A DNA stretch of 64,000 nt from Stenotrophomonas indicatrix (GTDB lineage: Bacteria > Pseudomonadota > Gammaproteobacteria > Xanthomonadales > Xanthomonadaceae). How positions within the stretch are numbered: the first letter of the stretch is position 1; each line of letters opens with the position of its first letter. Shown here one piece after another: positions 53,601 through 62,066 of the stretch. The DNA lies in assembly GCA_041545745.1 (NCBI GenBank), contig CP168152.1:2168001-2232000 (forward strand), read 5' to 3'. A model generated the notes under the pieces. It was not told where the DNA came from. It was given only the letters and a program-made list of their open reading frames with translations, and made no database searches. Position numbers and translations under genes: made by a program.

Positions 53601-54373
53601 TAACCCACGTACATGTTGCCGGCGGCTGTCAGCGCCGTGCCCTGGCCCGAAAGGCTGATCATGCCCACAGCCCCGGCCTGATCGCCGATGCCGATGTAGT
53701 CGCTGGAGGATGCGGTGGCGCCATCACCCAGGTTGAGTGAACCGCCGCCGCTAAGGCCTACATAAAGCCCGCCGGTGCTCAGCGTTGTTCCCGCGCCGGT
53801 GAGCGTGACCGTTCCCTGCGAGCCCGCTTGATCTGCGATGGTGATGTAGCCCGCCGTTACGGTCGAGCCGTTGCTAAGGGAAAGGCCGCCACTGCCCCCG
53901 TTGCCGATGCGTAGTTCGCCACCGACCTGCATTGAGGAGGCGTCAAGCGTCACATTGCCAACCGAGCCGGCCTGATCGCCAATGCCGAAGTAGTTGTTGT
54001 TGAGCATGTTCGCGCCCTCGGTGAGGGTCAACGAACCATTGCCCTCGTAACCGACATAGATCGAGGTATCGCTGCCGAAGGCAGTACCCGGCCCGAAGAT
54101 GCCGGTGCCCGTTGAGCCGGCCTGCGCACCGAACGTCACGTCGCCATCGGTAAAGACGGAGTCGCCGGTCTGCAGGCTGATCGAACCCTGGCCGGAGTCG
54201 CCGATGATGATGGGTCCGGCGACTATGCCGCCCTCTGGTGGGATATCCGGCGGCGATACATCGCCATCGATCACGACGTCCGCCATGGCAACGCCCAGTC
54301 CGCCTGCCAATGGCAGCGCCTGGCCGATGGCTACTGCCAGACAGGTCAGAACCAAGCGCTTCTGAATCTTCAT
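50648..54373 (-). CDS. Type Va autotransporter with long beta-helix passenger
   Basis: 1241 aa. Signal peptide MKIQKRLVLTCLAVAIGQALPLAGG. The passenger (about residues 35-880) is built of repeated 45-50-residue units of the form VGxxGxGxLxLxxGAxxxSxxxxIGDQAGSxGxVxLxGxGTxL. A C-terminal beta-barrel domain (about 950-1241) ends in WQF with a terminal Phe, as for BAM substrates. Likely an adhesin. Two adjacent passenger units (near 52450-52700) are nearly identical at DNA level. GGAG before ATG 54373 fixes the start; the frame is open upstream. Confidence 0.93.
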   Translation of the reverse strand: MKIQKRLVLTCLAVAIGQALPLAGGLGVAMADVVIDGDVSPPDIPPEGGIVAGPIIIGDSGQGSISLQTGDSVFTDGDVTFGAQAGSTGTGIFGPGTAFGSDTSIYVGYEGNGSLTLTEGANMLNNNYFGIGDQAGSVGNVTLDASSMQVGGELRIGNGGSGGLSLSNGSTVTAGYITIADQAGSQGTVTLTGAGTTLSTGGLYVGLSGGGSLNLGDGATASSSDYIGIGDQAGAVGMISLSGQGTALTAAGNMYVGYAGNGTLDMGAGATAGTSADLVIADQAGSIGQVKLDGLGTALNVDGTTYVGSSGEASIQLANGAGFTSSELLIGQNADGVGRVQLDGQNTTLATGDIYVGNSGNGAFAVSGGAVATSDGVLRIGSDAGAVGTVSVAGADSVLITNGLLVGDSGNASLELSDGAVMQVQGGANNVAEESGSTGRITLRGPSTLLDFTTTLAIGRLGDATLEMSDGAGLQVAGAFSVGGFAGSSGTATLTGQGTSLTTGGPAFIGFADAATMNLSGGASFTAENQLTLGLQAGSQGTLVLEGTDTALTTGTGGLVIGNAGKGLLTVGDRASLQSDGPIVLASQAGSEGTLALDGADTTLTTGAGGLVIGNAGKGLLNVGGNASLQSTGPIVVASQAGSVGELVIGSATGTAPSAAGAVEAPAVDFGAGTGKITFNHTDSAYAFAPGFSGSGSIDHLAGTTFFNGDGAAFTGTTTVQGGSLYVNQALGGTIGVQSGATLGGSGSVGALTVASGGTVRPGAATSPGYQTLTVMGDYHAQAGSVHLAEINAAQPGQSDLLKVQGTATLDPGSVLNIQFANTAAGFTPGTRYTLLSADQGVTGTYTLSNSLPQLSAVLGLQAGYDGQSAYVDVTQVRSLPEVGSTPNEQAVLVAVQELPVTNPVYLTVINQPTDLAVRERAVELSGEAYASAQAAWIDHSRYLREAVTGRLRQGETGPGALRGSEDTPWSLWAHFVGAWGHLDGDNGTARVKSTVSGVMAGADRQIGEQGRIGLVAGSTHTSLKSSRMVRSSGDDVTFGLYGGAGMGAFKLRAGVADTRQKLDVDRQASLLDGSGFVTGQAKAHLGQAFVEVGYPIGSETKSIEPFAQVAYVRLRTDGFQEQGDTNALVVDDARHNTTLTTLGARGTWNGTLQGDAFSLHGALGWRHASGYVDPSSSLRFAEGTTNFVVNGVPLSRNAAVVDVGMLFQIRKNLTFDIAYNGQLASGSSDNAIKATAVWQF

Positions 54374-54708
54374 TCGCATCTCCGGTTTCCTTGGCTGATG
54401 TGACGGAACAGGACCGATCATTACAGGCTTAGTCTCGCTGCGAGCGCCCGATGTGCTCGTGAAGATCCACCATCTCTGAACAATGCGCAGCTGATCACAA
54501 TATTCCCGGTCCAGAATGCTGCGCATGCCCCGCCTGCGGGCACCAGACTTGTCCGTACGGTGCCGACTCACTTGGCCACATGCGGTGAGCAGTTGCAGCC
54601 ATCACCAATGGCTTCGCGTGGAGAATCAAGCAGGCATGCGGTGCTGCTGCAGAAACTCGTCAGGCTTGTACAGCGGATTTTCGGTTGTCGTCTGGTGCAT
54701 CCAGCGGC
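54374..54708. other. Gap of about 335 bp
   Basis: Intergenic between the autotransporter and the convergent-oriented downstream end of the PAN-phosphodiesterase gene (both on the minus strand). It should contain the autotransporter promoter. I see no clear -35/-10 pair, hairpin or gene. Confidence 0.5.
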
Positions 54709-56142
54709 TCAGCCTGGGGCACCACAGAACGGGTGCTTGCGACCCTCGCTGGGGTTGGGGATGCCGAGGAAATCCAGGATGTGCGGCGTAGCGCCATCGA
54801 TCTGGGTCAGCGTGGCGGCACTGAGATCGCCGCGGCAGTACGCGGTGCCATTGGGCTTCCCGTAGCGGTTGTCCAGGATCAGCAGGCTGTCGCGCTCGGC
54901 TGCGCTTTGGCCACCGTGACCGCTAGCGGTACCACCATGGTCGGAAGCAACGACGATCAACCAGTTCTCCTGCAGATAGTTCGGTCGTGCGGCCAGCGCA
55001 TCCAGCACCTGGCGGATCTGCGCGTCCTCGTCAAGGATCTTGCGTTGGTAGGTGGCGCTGAGCGGGTCGTAGCAGCACACGTGGATGTCCACGTTGTGCA
55101 GGTAGTAGAAGATGGCCGTGGGCGCATGGGTCCAGGAGAGCCAGGCCTTGACCTGGTCGGTAGCCTGTTGTGAGTACTTCGGTCCATTGGCCAGCACTGC
55201 GTCGGCCGTGGCCGGCGCCAGGTTGTGGGTGATGTTGTACCAATCGCCCACCACCGCGGTCGTCGCGCCGGGGTAACTCAGCTTGATCAGGTCGAAAACG
55301 TGTGTCTCCAGCAGCGGCAGGTTGGCATCGTTGGAGGTCACACCGTGCCGGTTCGCCCAGAAGCCGGTGAACGCGCTGGCCCAGCCCGGGCCGCTGAAGG
55401 TGGATTGGCTGCCGCCCGCCAGTACGTTGGTATGGAACGCACCTTCGTCCATCAGCTCCATCAGCGTCGGCGGCTTGGCACAGCCATCGCAACGCAGGGC
55501 GTCGCCCCGGAGCCCGTCGATCCCGATGAACAACACGTGTCGATTGCCCGGAATGGGATTGGGCGTGCCAGCGACAACAGGAAGGGTGTAGTGGTCGTAT
55601 GGATTGCCGGGATAGTCGGTCTTCAGCCCGCCCACGTCGCTGGCCCGCTTGCCGCTGAGGTCGCACTTGCTGGAGAGCTTGTAGTAGTCGAATGAACGGC
55701 ACCAGCCCTTGCGCTCGTCACTACCGCAGGCAGCGGCACACTGCGCTGGCGTGACGCTGGTGAGTGACTCGTCGTTCCAACCGGGAATGGCGGCATTGGC
55801 GACGTGCTGAAAGCCTGAGAGCGGGTCAGGTCGCAGATTGTAATGGTCGTAAGGATTGCCGCTGTAGTTGTTTTTCAGCCCGACATCGCTGGCCCGCTTG
55901 TCGCTGAGGTCGCAGGCGTTGTTGTTCCTGTCGTAATCGAAGGACACACACCAGCCGCTGCGCGCATCGGCCATGCATGCACTGGCGCATTGCTCCGGCG
56001 TGGCCACCGTGAGGTGCTCATTGTTGTAGCCGGAAATGGCGGCGTTGGCGGTGCGCGAGAAGAAATCCAGAGAGCCGGCCCAGGCGGCCGGGCTGGTGAG
56101 TGCCAGCAGCACGATGCCGGCAGTGAAGCAGATGGTCTTCAT
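54709..56142 (-). CDS. Exported protein with two PAN/apple domains and a type I phosphodiesterase domain
   Basis: 477 aa. Signal peptide ends PAAWAGS. Two PAN-type domains (about 25-105 and 108-190) share ATPEQCASAC / VTPAQCAAAC, GWCxSFDY and CDLSxKRASDVG. The catalytic domain (about 200-477) is NPP/alkaline-phosphatase-like: metal Asp in LFIGIDGLRGD, nucleophile Thr in GSQSTFSGPGW, SDHGG and DGATPHILDFLGI. It probably releases phosphate from nucleotide or phosphodiester substrates outside the cell. Divergent from the porin of the phosphonate locus. Confidence 0.88.
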   Translation of the reverse strand: MKTICFTAGIVLLALTSPAAWAGSLDFFSRTANAAISGYNNEHLTVATPEQCASACMADARSGWCVSFDYDRNNNACDLSDKRASDVGLKNNYSGNPYDHYNLRPDPLSGFQHVANAAIPGWNDESLTSVTPAQCAAACGSDERKGWCRSFDYYKLSSKCDLSGKRASDVGGLKTDYPGNPYDHYTLPVVAGTPNPIPGNRHVLFIGIDGLRGDALRCDGCAKPPTLMELMDEGAFHTNVLAGGSQSTFSGPGWASAFTGFWANRHGVTSNDANLPLLETHVFDLIKLSYPGATTAVVGDWYNITHNLAPATADAVLANGPKYSQQATDQVKAWLSWTHAPTAIFYYLHNVDIHVCCYDPLSATYQRKILDEDAQIRQVLDALAARPNYLQENWLIVVASDHGGTASGHGGQSAAERDSLLILDNRYGKPNGTAYCRGDLSAATLTQIDGATPHILDFLGIPNPSEGRKHPFCGAPG

Positions 56143-56221
56143 AAAGTCCTCGTCGAATCGGGGTGGCGATCAGGCCGACGATGTGCGACTTCCTCCGCCG
56201 GCCGTGGCATTACAACGGTGC

Positions 56222-56240
56222 GCCATGACAGCGGCGAGGC
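56222..56240 (-). promoter_or_regulatory. Possible half Pho box
   Basis: CTGTCAT on the minus strand followed by GGCG and a poor second half (CACCGTT). It lies in the divergent promoter region between the PAN-phosphodiesterase and the porin genes. Confidence 0.3.
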
Positions 56241-56374
56241 CTGTAATTCAGAAAACCATAACCTCGTTTCGGTTGCCCCGAACCCCGGGAAATCCGTGAG
56301 TCACCAAGCGGGCCGAGACTGCCGCCCCAACACGACACGGCTGCGTCGCAGCTCAGAACCAAGGGGACCACTCA

Positions 56375-57478
56375 ATGACGCTCCACCGCATCAACGTGCT
56401 GACGGGCATGATTGCCTGCAGCATTGCCTGGCATGCCCAGGCAGCCGATACCATCTTCAACCTCACCGCCGACGGCGGCGGCATCAAGGTCAGCAATGCC
56501 GACAAGACCATCAACTTCCAGGTGGGCGGTCGGCTTCAGTACGATTTCGACGCGACCCGTTCCGACGACAATGGCGTGGACACGCAAGATTTCGACGTGC
56601 GTCGCGCCCGTCTTGATGTCAAGGGCAACGCGGGCGACTGGGGCTACAAGATCCAGTTCAACGTCGCCGAAAGCGACGGCTCGCAAGGTGGCAGCGCCGA
56701 GGATCTGTACGTGCAGTACAGCGGCTTCGGCAAGGCCTCAGTGCTGACCATCGGCAAGCAGCAGGAAGCATTCGGCCTGGAGCGCGTGGAAAGCGACAAC
56801 GACACCGCCTCGCTGGAGCGCAGCGCCGTGACTGAACTGCTGACACCGGTGCGCTCGGCAGGCGTATCGGTCAGCGGCAGCGGAGCCCGGTGGAGCTACA
56901 GCGGTGGCATTTACGAAGGCCAGGGTGATGGTCGCGACGATTTCGCACGTCTGGCCTTCACCGGGCGCGCCACGTGGAGCCCCTATCTCGCCGGCACTAC
57001 GGTGTTCCATCTCGGCGCCAGCTACATGAATCGCCCAGGCAGCGCCGCCCTCGCGGATCTCGTCGTTTACGGGTTGGAAGGCGCCTACAGCCAGGGGCCG
57101 TTCCACGTGCAGGCCGAGTACCTGTCTGGCGAGCGCGGCGAACAGGACCTGGATGGCGGCTACCTTGAGGCCGGCTGGACGTTGACCGGCGAAGCGCGTC
57201 CCTATGCAGGCGGGGCGTTCGGGCGCGTCGCTCCCGCTGGACGGGTCGGGGCCTGGGAAGTGGTCGCACGCTATGAGGCCGGCGATGGCAACTATACGGA
57301 CGTCGGCCTCACCCCTGTGCAGATCTATGACGGCCGCCAGTACACCGCAGGCCTGAACTGGTATGCCACCCGCAACGCCCGCTTCGGACTGTCCTATATG
57401 CATGGCGAGGCCAAGGACATCACCGGGCACCGCTTTGAGGGGAGTGAGGTCCGCACCCGTTTCCAGTATGTGTTCTGA
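56375..57478 (+). CDS. OprP/OprO-like phosphate-selective porin
   Basis: 367 aa. Signal peptide ends WHAQAAD. The mature protein has the OprP-family pattern (VGGRLQYDFDAT, DFDVRRARLDVKGNAGDWGYKIQFNV, TIGKQQEAFGLE) and a 16-strand barrel-type alternation ending in FQYVF with terminal Phe. It is expected to let phosphate or phosphonates cross the outer membrane. It precedes phnD on the same strand, with a Pho-box-like site in between. Confidence 0.92.
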   Translation: MTLHRINVLTGMIACSIAWHAQAADTIFNLTADGGGIKVSNADKTINFQVGGRLQYDFDATRSDDNGVDTQDFDVRRARLDVKGNAGDWGYKIQFNVAESDGSQGGSAEDLYVQYSGFGKASVLTIGKQQEAFGLERVESDNDTASLERSAVTELLTPVRSAGVSVSGSGARWSYSGGIYEGQGDGRDDFARLAFTGRATWSPYLAGTTVFHLGASYMNRPGSAALADLVVYGLEGAYSQGPFHVQAEYLSGERGEQDLDGGYLEAGWTLTGEARPYAGGAFGRVAPAGRVGAWEVVARYEAGDGNYTDVGLTPVQIYDGRQYTAGLNWYATRNARFGLSYMHGEAKDITGHRFEGSEVRTRFQYVF

Positions 57479-57539
57479 GTCGTGCTGATTCAGAAATCCG
57501 GAATCTTGATTCGCAAAAACCAACGTTGATGGCATGCCG

Positions 57540-57570
57540 CTGTCACATCGTGACGGCAGCATGACAGCTG
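57540..57570. promoter_or_regulatory. Pho-box-like repeats upstream of phnD
   Basis: On the minus strand CTGTCAT-gctg-CCGTCAC (57550-57567) matches the PhoB consensus CTGTCAT-n4-CTGTCAT at 7/7 and 5/7 positions. On the plus strand a further CTGTCAC lies at 57540-57546, so half-sites face each other. It is about 40 bp before the phnD start. PhoB control under phosphate limitation is inferred. Confidence 0.6.
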
Positions 57571-57605
57571 CTGCCACCCCTTTCTACGAGCCAACAAAGG
57601 CTGCC

Positions 57606-58451
57606 ATGAACCTGTTGACGAGATTCGCTCTGGCCCTGGGTCTGCCCCTGCTCCTGCAGGTGCCCCAGGCCCATGCCCTGGACAAACTGCGTATCGCCCT
57701 GATTCCCTCCGAGGACTCGCGCGCGATGATCAGGCAATCGCAGGCCCTGCTTGATGCATTGGGCAAAAAACTCGGCGTGAAGGTGGAGGGCTTCGTCGCC
57801 ACCGACTACAACGGCGTCATCGAAGCGCTGCGGTCCAAGCACGTGGACGTCGCCTATCTGGGCCCATTCTCTTACGTCAAGGCTGCACAGGTCGCCAACT
57901 GCGAAGCCTTCGCGGTCGCCGAGACGCGGAAGAATGGCACCGTCGCCTATCACAGCCAGATCATCGCCACGCCGCAAAGCGGCATCCGGTCTCTGGCCGA
58001 CCTGAAAGGCCGCAACTTCGCCTTTGTCGACCCGACTTCGACATCCGGCTATGTGTTTCCCATGGTGGCGCTGAAGGAAGCCGGCATCGTGCCCAAGGAT
58101 GACTTCAAGAATGTCATCTATACAGGAGCGCACGACGCCAACATCCTGGCCGTGAAGAACCGCCGGGTCGATGCCGCCACCGTCGCCGACCGCATTCTTG
58201 CCGCCGCGGTGGAAAAGGGCCAGATCAGCACGAACGACTACCGCTTGGTGTGGCGGTCTGCGGCGATTCCCGAATCGCCGATGGTGTGGCGCAAGGATCT
58301 GCCGGCGGCGGACAAAGCAAAGGTCAAGGCGGCGTTCCTGTCGCTGCAGGGCATGCAGTTCGGCGACCAGGGCGTGGTGACGCGCTATGTGGAAACCAAC
58401 GATCGGGCCTACGACAGCGTCCGCGCCGCGGCCAAGTTCGCGCGCGAATAA
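57606..58451 (+). CDS. phnD: Phosphonate ABC transporter substrate-binding protein PhnD
   Basis: 281 aa. Signal peptide ends QAHALDKL. Type II periplasmic-binding fold with the phosphate/phosphonate-binding pattern (IALIPSEDSRAMIRQSQALLDALGKKLGVKVEGFVATDYNGVIEALRSKHVDVAYLGPFSY and FVDPTSTSGYVFP). It captures the phosphonate in the periplasm for PhnE-PhnC. ATG 57606 gives a proper signal sequence; an earlier in-frame start is unlikely. Confidence 0.96.
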   Translation: MNLLTRFALALGLPLLLQVPQAHALDKLRIALIPSEDSRAMIRQSQALLDALGKKLGVKVEGFVATDYNGVIEALRSKHVDVAYLGPFSYVKAAQVANCEAFAVAETRKNGTVAYHSQIIATPQSGIRSLADLKGRNFAFVDPTSTSGYVFPMVALKEAGIVPKDDFKNVIYTGAHDANILAVKNRRVDAATVADRILAAAVEKGQISTNDYRLVWRSAAIPESPMVWRKDLPAADKAKVKAAFLSLQGMQFGDQGVVTRYVETNDRAYDSVRAAAKFARE

Positions 58452-58503
58452 CTGCAATGCGCAAACGCGGTCCTGCGCCGTGTTCGCCATCTGGAGCATC
58501 CAC

Positions 58504-59325
58504 ATGATTGAAGTACGCAACCTGTCCAAGCGCTACGGTGGAAACCTGGTGCTGGAGGACATCAGCTTCTCCATTGCACCGGGTGAATTCGTGGTGGTGC
58601 TCGGGCCTTCCGGCGCGGGCAAGTCCACACTCCTGCGCTGTATCAAGCAACTCACCGAACCGACAAGCGGGCAGGTCCTGGTCGAGGGACAGCCTTGCAT
58701 CGGCCAGGGTCGGCGCGCAGCGAGGCGCCTTTCCCAGCGAATTGCCATGGTATTCCAGCAGCATCACCTCACCAGCCGGCTGTCGGTGCTGAAGAATGTG
58801 CTGGTTGGGCGAATGTCACATGTGCCGCTATGGGCCTGCCTGCTGCAGTTGTTCCCGCGCCGCGACCTGGCGCTGGCGATGGATGCCATCGACCAAGTCG
58901 GCCTGGCAGACAAAGCCCGCGAACGCGCCGACCGCCTCAGCGGTGGACAGCAGCAGCGCGTGGGCATCGCACGCGCCCTGGCGCAGGAGCCGGAGCTGAT
59001 CCTTGCCGATGAACCGGTGGCGAGCCTGGACCCGAAGTCGTCCCGCTCGATCCTCACCTACATGCGGCAGATAAGCCAGCGCAACCGTATTGCGGTGCTC
59101 TGCAATCTTCATCAGATCGAGTACGCGATGGAATTCGGGCAACGGATACTTGGCATCTCCGGCGGCAGGATTGTTTTTGATGGTCCGCCCGAGGCGTTGA
59201 CGCCTGCGATCGTGGCCTCGATCTATCCGGGCCTGGCTGACGACCGCATCTCCCGCCTTGTCATGCACACTGCCGCCGAGCTGCGGCAAACACGGCTGGC
59301 GGGCTTGCGCGAGGCTACCCCATGA
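58504..59325 (+). CDS. phnC: Phosphonate ABC transporter ATPase PhnC
   Basis: 273 aa. Walker [10 protein letters not shown] (34-42), signature LSGGQQQRV, Walker [13 protein letters not shown] and switch His in [12 protein letters not shown]. Typical PhnC Q-loop [19 protein letters not shown]. The stop overlaps the phnE ATG (ATGA), so the two are translationally coupled. Confidence 0.97.
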   Translation: MIEVRNLSKRYGGNLVLEDISFSIAPGEFVVVLGPSGAGKSTLLRCIKQLTEPTSGQVLVEGQPCIGQGRRAARRLSQRIAMVFQQHHLTSRLSVLKNVLVGRMSHVPLWACLLQLFPRRDLALAMDAIDQVGLADKARERADRLSGGQQQRVGIARALAQEPELILADEPVASLDPKSSRSILTYMRQISQRNRIAVLCNLHQIEYAMEFGQRILGISGGRIVFDGPPEALTPAIVASIYPGLADDRISRLVMHTAAELRQTRLAGLREATP

Positions 59326-60125
59326 GCCGTGAGTATCGCTTCGTTGCCAATCCGCCGCGCGGCCCGTTGGGTTGGTGGCTGTGGCTGCCGGTTGGCCTGA
59401 CCGCCCTGGTGACGTTGACCTGGACAATCCGTGGCACCGGCGCCGATCCGCGGCAGCTCATCGATGGCCTGCCGTGGATTGGCGATTTCATCTCGCGGAT
59501 GCTGCCTCCCAACCTGGGGTACATCCGTGAGAACCTCCTCGGTCCTGCCCTGCAGACTGTGCAGATCGCGCTACTGGGGACCGTGCTGGCGGTCGTGCTG
59601 GCCATTCCGCTCAGTTTGGCCGCCGCGCGCAACCTCTCGCCCTGGCCCTGGCTCTACCACGCCAGCCGCCAGGTACTGAACCTGCTGCGCGGCATCAACG
59701 AGATCATCCTGGCGCTGGTCTTCGTGGCCGCCGTAGGCCTGGGGCCGTTCGCTGGGGTGCTGGCGCTGGCGTTGCATGGTGCAGGCATGGTCGGGAAGTT
59801 CTTTGCCGAAGCGATCGAAGAGATCGACCCTGGTCCGGTGGAGGCAATGCGCGCCGCTGGCTGCGACACGCCCCGCATCGTCCTGTTCGCGATCCTACCG
59901 CAGGTGTTGCCGGCTTGGCTGGGCACGCTGTTGTATCGCCTGGAAGCCAATATCCGCATCTCCACCATCCTCGGCATGGTCGGTGCCGGCGGCATCGGCT
60001 TCGAATTGATCACCACGATGAAACTTTTCGAGTACGAGAACACCGCCGCTTGCGTGCTGGTGATTCTGGCCCTGGTTTTTGGCAGCGACCTGGTCTCGGC
60101 AAAGCTGCGCAGCTACCTTCGATAG
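59322..60125 (+). CDS. phnE: Phosphonate ABC transporter permease PhnE
   Basis: 267 aa, six predicted helices. The EAA loop (EAMRAAGCDTPRIVLFAILPQVLPAWL) docks the ATPase, and ANIRISTILGMVGAGGIGFEL is typical of PhnE. A single permease gene, so a homodimer is expected. The ADH gene follows after 15 bp. Confidence 0.96.
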   Translation: MSREYRFVANPPRGPLGWWLWLPVGLTALVTLTWTIRGTGADPRQLIDGLPWIGDFISRMLPPNLGYIRENLLGPALQTVQIALLGTVLAVVLAIPLSLAAARNLSPWPWLYHASRQVLNLLRGINEIILALVFVAAVGLGPFAGVLALALHGAGMVGKFFAEAIEEIDPGPVEAMRAAGCDTPRIVLFAILPQVLPAWLGTLLYRLEANIRISTILGMVGAGGIGFELITTMKLFEYENTAACVLVILALVFGSDLVSAKLRSYLR

Positions 60126-60140
60126 AGGCATCACCGCATC

Positions 60141-61256
60141 ATGCAGACCTACCGCAATCCCGTGGAGCTGTTCACGGGTGAAGGCTCCCTTTCGGCATTG
60201 CGCCGATTGCTGGCGAACGAATCCTATCTATTGCTGACCCATCCCGGAGCCGTGTTTGCGCAAGCCGCTCAGAAGGTGGAGCGCGCGGCGGGCCATGCAC
60301 CGCTGGCCATCATCGCGGAGGTGGCCGACAACCCCGACCCGCAGAACCTCTCGATGCTGTGCGAGCGCCTGCGTGCCGCACCCGAGCGCCCCACCTGCCT
60401 GGTCGCACTTGGCGGCGGCTCGGTGATCGATGCCTGCAAGGTGCTCAGTGCCACCCGCGGCGACTTCAACGCGTTGGCGCCGCTACTGGATGGACGTGCC
60501 ATCGAGTCAGTCATTCCGTATGTGGCCATACCCACCACTGCCGGGACAGGTAGCGAGGTGACCAGCTGGGCCACGGTGTGGGACCCCGCCAGTGATCGCA
60601 AGCACTCACTGGCCGACCCATTGCTCTATGCCCGCGCAGCGATCATGGAGCCGGAACTGACCGTGAGCCTGCCACGGGCATTGACCATCAGCACGGCGCT
60701 GGACGCACTCTCGCACTCCTTCGAGAGCCTGTGGAACCGAAACCGCAATCCGGTCAGCAGCGTACTCGCCATAGCCGCCGCGCGCCGCATCATCGATACC
60801 CTGCCCCGCGTCCTGGCGGCGCCCTGCAACCTGGCTTGGCGCCAAGCCCTGCAGGAGGCGGCGTTGCAGGCCGGCCTGGCGTTTTCCAATACCAAGACCT
60901 CGCTGGCGCACAACATCTCCTACCCGATCACGATGCAGAAGGGCGTGCCTCACGGAATTGCCTGCAGCATTACCTTGCCGATGCTGGTGCGCTCGATCAG
61001 CCCTGACGAGCCGGTGGCCACGGATATCGAGGCCATCCTCGGCGTGCCGCTGGCCGACGCCGGCGATGCGCTTGAGAGCTTTTTTGCCGCGATCGGGATC
61101 GATACCGATCCGCGCAGCTACGGCTACGAGGCCGGTACGTGGCACGTGTTGGTGGCCGAGGCGGCACAGGGCCAGCGCGGACGTAATTTCAACGGGAATG
61201 TGGCGCGCGTGCAGGCGCTGTATGACCAGCACTTCACCCGGGAGTTCAGCCGATGA
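60141..61256 (+). CDS. Iron-dependent alcohol dehydrogenase of the phosphonate operon
   Basis: 371 aa, group III Fe-ADH. Nucleotide-binding ALGGGSVIDACK and PTTAGTGSEVT. Metal ligands Asp and His in STALDALSHSFES, His in LAHNISYP and His in GVPHGIACS. Phosphonoacetaldehyde reductases of natural-product pathways belong to this family. In this catabolic operon the reverse direction is plausible: NAD-dependent oxidation of 2-hydroxyethylphosphonate to phosphonoacetaldehyde, the substrate of the PhnX encoded next. The stop overlaps the phnX start. Substrate not proven. Confidence 0.88.
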   Translation: MQTYRNPVELFTGEGSLSALRRLLANESYLLLTHPGAVFAQAAQKVERAAGHAPLAIIAEVADNPDPQNLSMLCERLRAAPERPTCLVALGGGSVIDACKVLSATRGDFNALAPLLDGRAIESVIPYVAIPTTAGTGSEVTSWATVWDPASDRKHSLADPLLYARAAIMEPELTVSLPRALTISTALDALSHSFESLWNRNRNPVSSVLAIAAARRIIDTLPRVLAAPCNLAWRQALQEAALQAGLAFSNTKTSLAHNISYPITMQKGVPHGIACSITLPMLVRSISPDEPVATDIEAILGVPLADAGDALESFFAAIGIDTDPRSYGYEAGTWHVLVAEAAQGQRGRNFNGNVARVQALYDQHFTREFSR

Positions 61257-62062
61257 GGCACGTGGAAGCAGTGGTTCTGGATTGGGCGGGCACCGTGGTC
61301 GACTTTGGCTCGTTTGCCCCCACGACGGTTTTCGTCGAAGCCTTCAAGCGCGCGTTCGACTTTGATATCTCTCTGGAGGAGGCGCGCCGACCGATGGGCT
61401 TGGGAAAGCGCGATCATATCCGCGCCCTCGGGTGCGACGCCGACATCGACACGCGCTGGCGCAGGCATTTTGGCAGTGCCATGACCGAGGCACAGGTCAA
61501 TTCCCTCTATGCGACGTTCATGCCGCTGCAGGTAGCCAAGGTCGCCGAGCACGCCGGCCTGATTCCTGGCGCGGGCGAGACACTGCGCTGGCTGCGCAGC
61601 CAGGGCGTGCGTATCGGCTCGTGCTCCGGCTATCCCCGTCAGGTCATGGAGGCGCTGCTGCCAGCCGCTGCCGCGCAGGGCTATGCGCCGGACCACGTGG
61701 TGGCCTCCGATGACCTGGCCGCGGGCAGCCGTCCGGGGCCTTGGATGGCGTTGGCCAACGTTGTAGCGCTGGGTGTCGGTGATGTCGCTGCCTGCGTCAA
61801 GGTGGATGACTCCGCGCCTGGTATTCACGAGGGCTTGCGCGCAGGTATGTGGACGGTGGGGCTGAGTCTTTCCGGCAATGAATCCGGCCTGACCCAAGCC
61901 CAGTTCGAAGCAGCTGACGTGGCAACCCTGGCCAAAGCGCGCCTGCACGCCAGCACGCAGTTGCGCGAAGCCGGGGCGCATTACGTGATCGACACGATCG
62001 CCGACCTGCCGCCGGTGCTGCTGGAGATCGAGTCACGGCGGGCGCGCGGCGAGCGCCCCTGA
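61253..62062 (+). CDS. phnX: Phosphonoacetaldehyde hydrolase PhnX
   Basis: 269 aa, HAD superfamily. Nucleophile Asp in VVLDWAGTVVDFG (Asp10), the Schiff-base Lys in PMGLGKRDHIRAL, and the Mg-binding loop VKVDDSAPGIHEG. C-terminal GMWTVGLSLSGNESGL and GAHYVIDTIADL match PhnX. It cleaves the C-P bond of phosphonoacetaldehyde to acetaldehyde and phosphate. Its usual partner PhnW is not encoded in this operon. Convergent with the LysR gene. Confidence 0.96.
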   Translation: MRHVEAVVLDWAGTVVDFGSFAPTTVFVEAFKRAFDFDISLEEARRPMGLGKRDHIRALGCDADIDTRWRRHFGSAMTEAQVNSLYATFMPLQVAKVAEHAGLIPGAGETLRWLRSQGVRIGSCSGYPRQVMEALLPAAAAQGYAPDHVVASDDLAAGSRPGPWMALANVVALGVGDVAACVKVDDSAPGIHEGLRAGMWTVGLSLSGNESGLTQAQFEAADVATLAKARLHASTQLREAGAHYVIDTIADLPPVLLEIESRRARGERP

Positions 62063-62066
62063 AGCG

